Origin: Anaerolineae bacterium | Lineage (GTDB): Bacteria > Chloroflexota > Anaerolineae > J102 | DNA: 6,509 nt | Assembly: GCA_027036755.1 (NCBI GenBank) | Contig: JALWDV010000805.1 | Location: 1-6,509 of the forward strand | Direction: 5' to 3' | In this document: piece after piece, positions 6,507 through 6,509 of the stretch | How the letters are laid out: each line of letters starts with the position of its first letter | Position numbering within the stretch: the first letter of the stretch is position 1 | Notes under the pieces: generated by a model | What the model was told of the DNA's origin: nothing | The model's database searches: none | What the model saw: the letters and a program-made list of their open reading frames with translations, nothing else | Translations under genes and position numbers: made by a program

Positions 6507-6509
6507 ATG
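6507..6509 (+). CDS. Start codon of an unseen plus-strand gene
   Basis: Only the ATG is inside the window. It is inferred as a gene start from the consensus AGGAGG six bases upstream and the AT-rich leader. The product cannot be named. It would be transcribed divergently from the large surface-protein gene, with about 1 kb between the two start codons. Confidence 0.5.

Overview
The window holds one very large coding region on the minus strand. It starts at 5491 and is still open at base 1 (1830 complete codons, 3' end missing). Upstream of it is about 1 kb of non-coding, repeat-rich DNA, and the first codon of a plus-strand gene sits at the extreme right edge. The organism is most likely a GC-rich environmental bacterium. 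A secreted protein made of SdrD-type B repeats and a GEVED domain, entering a Pro-Thr alternating linker, together with octamer-period intergenic repeats, is a combination I associate with Chloroflexota (Anaerolineae-like). This is an inference from style, not a proven placement.

Bases 1-5491 (minus strand) encode a modular secreted or surface protein. In order it has a signal peptide, a short Cna-B-like domain, a roughly 460-residue beta-propeller-like region, two simple SdrD_B domains, two SdrD_B domains that each carry the same roughly 148-residue cysteine-bounded insert, a GEVED domain, a further SdrD_B domain, and a Pro-Thr linker cut by the window edge. The long open frames on the opposite strand (about 23-1171, 1247-4006 and 4028-5029) all lie in the exact antisense register of this gene. 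They stay open because the gene rarely uses TTA, CTA and TCA codons, and they are not genes.

Bases 5492-6506 contain no credible gene. They hold two inverted-repeat elements built from 8-bp units (about 5535-5645 and 5726-5801), a 134-bp imperfect palindrome (5985-6118), two smaller hairpins (6122-6154 and 6162-6175) and a 9-bp-period triple repeat (6327-6353). Base composition falls towards AT-rich after about 6150.

At the right edge, a strong Shine-Dalgarno AGGAGG (6495-6500) lies six bases before an ATG (6507-6509), so a divergently transcribed gene begins there. Its product cannot be seen. No tRNA, rRNA, CRISPR array or recognisable transposase was found.
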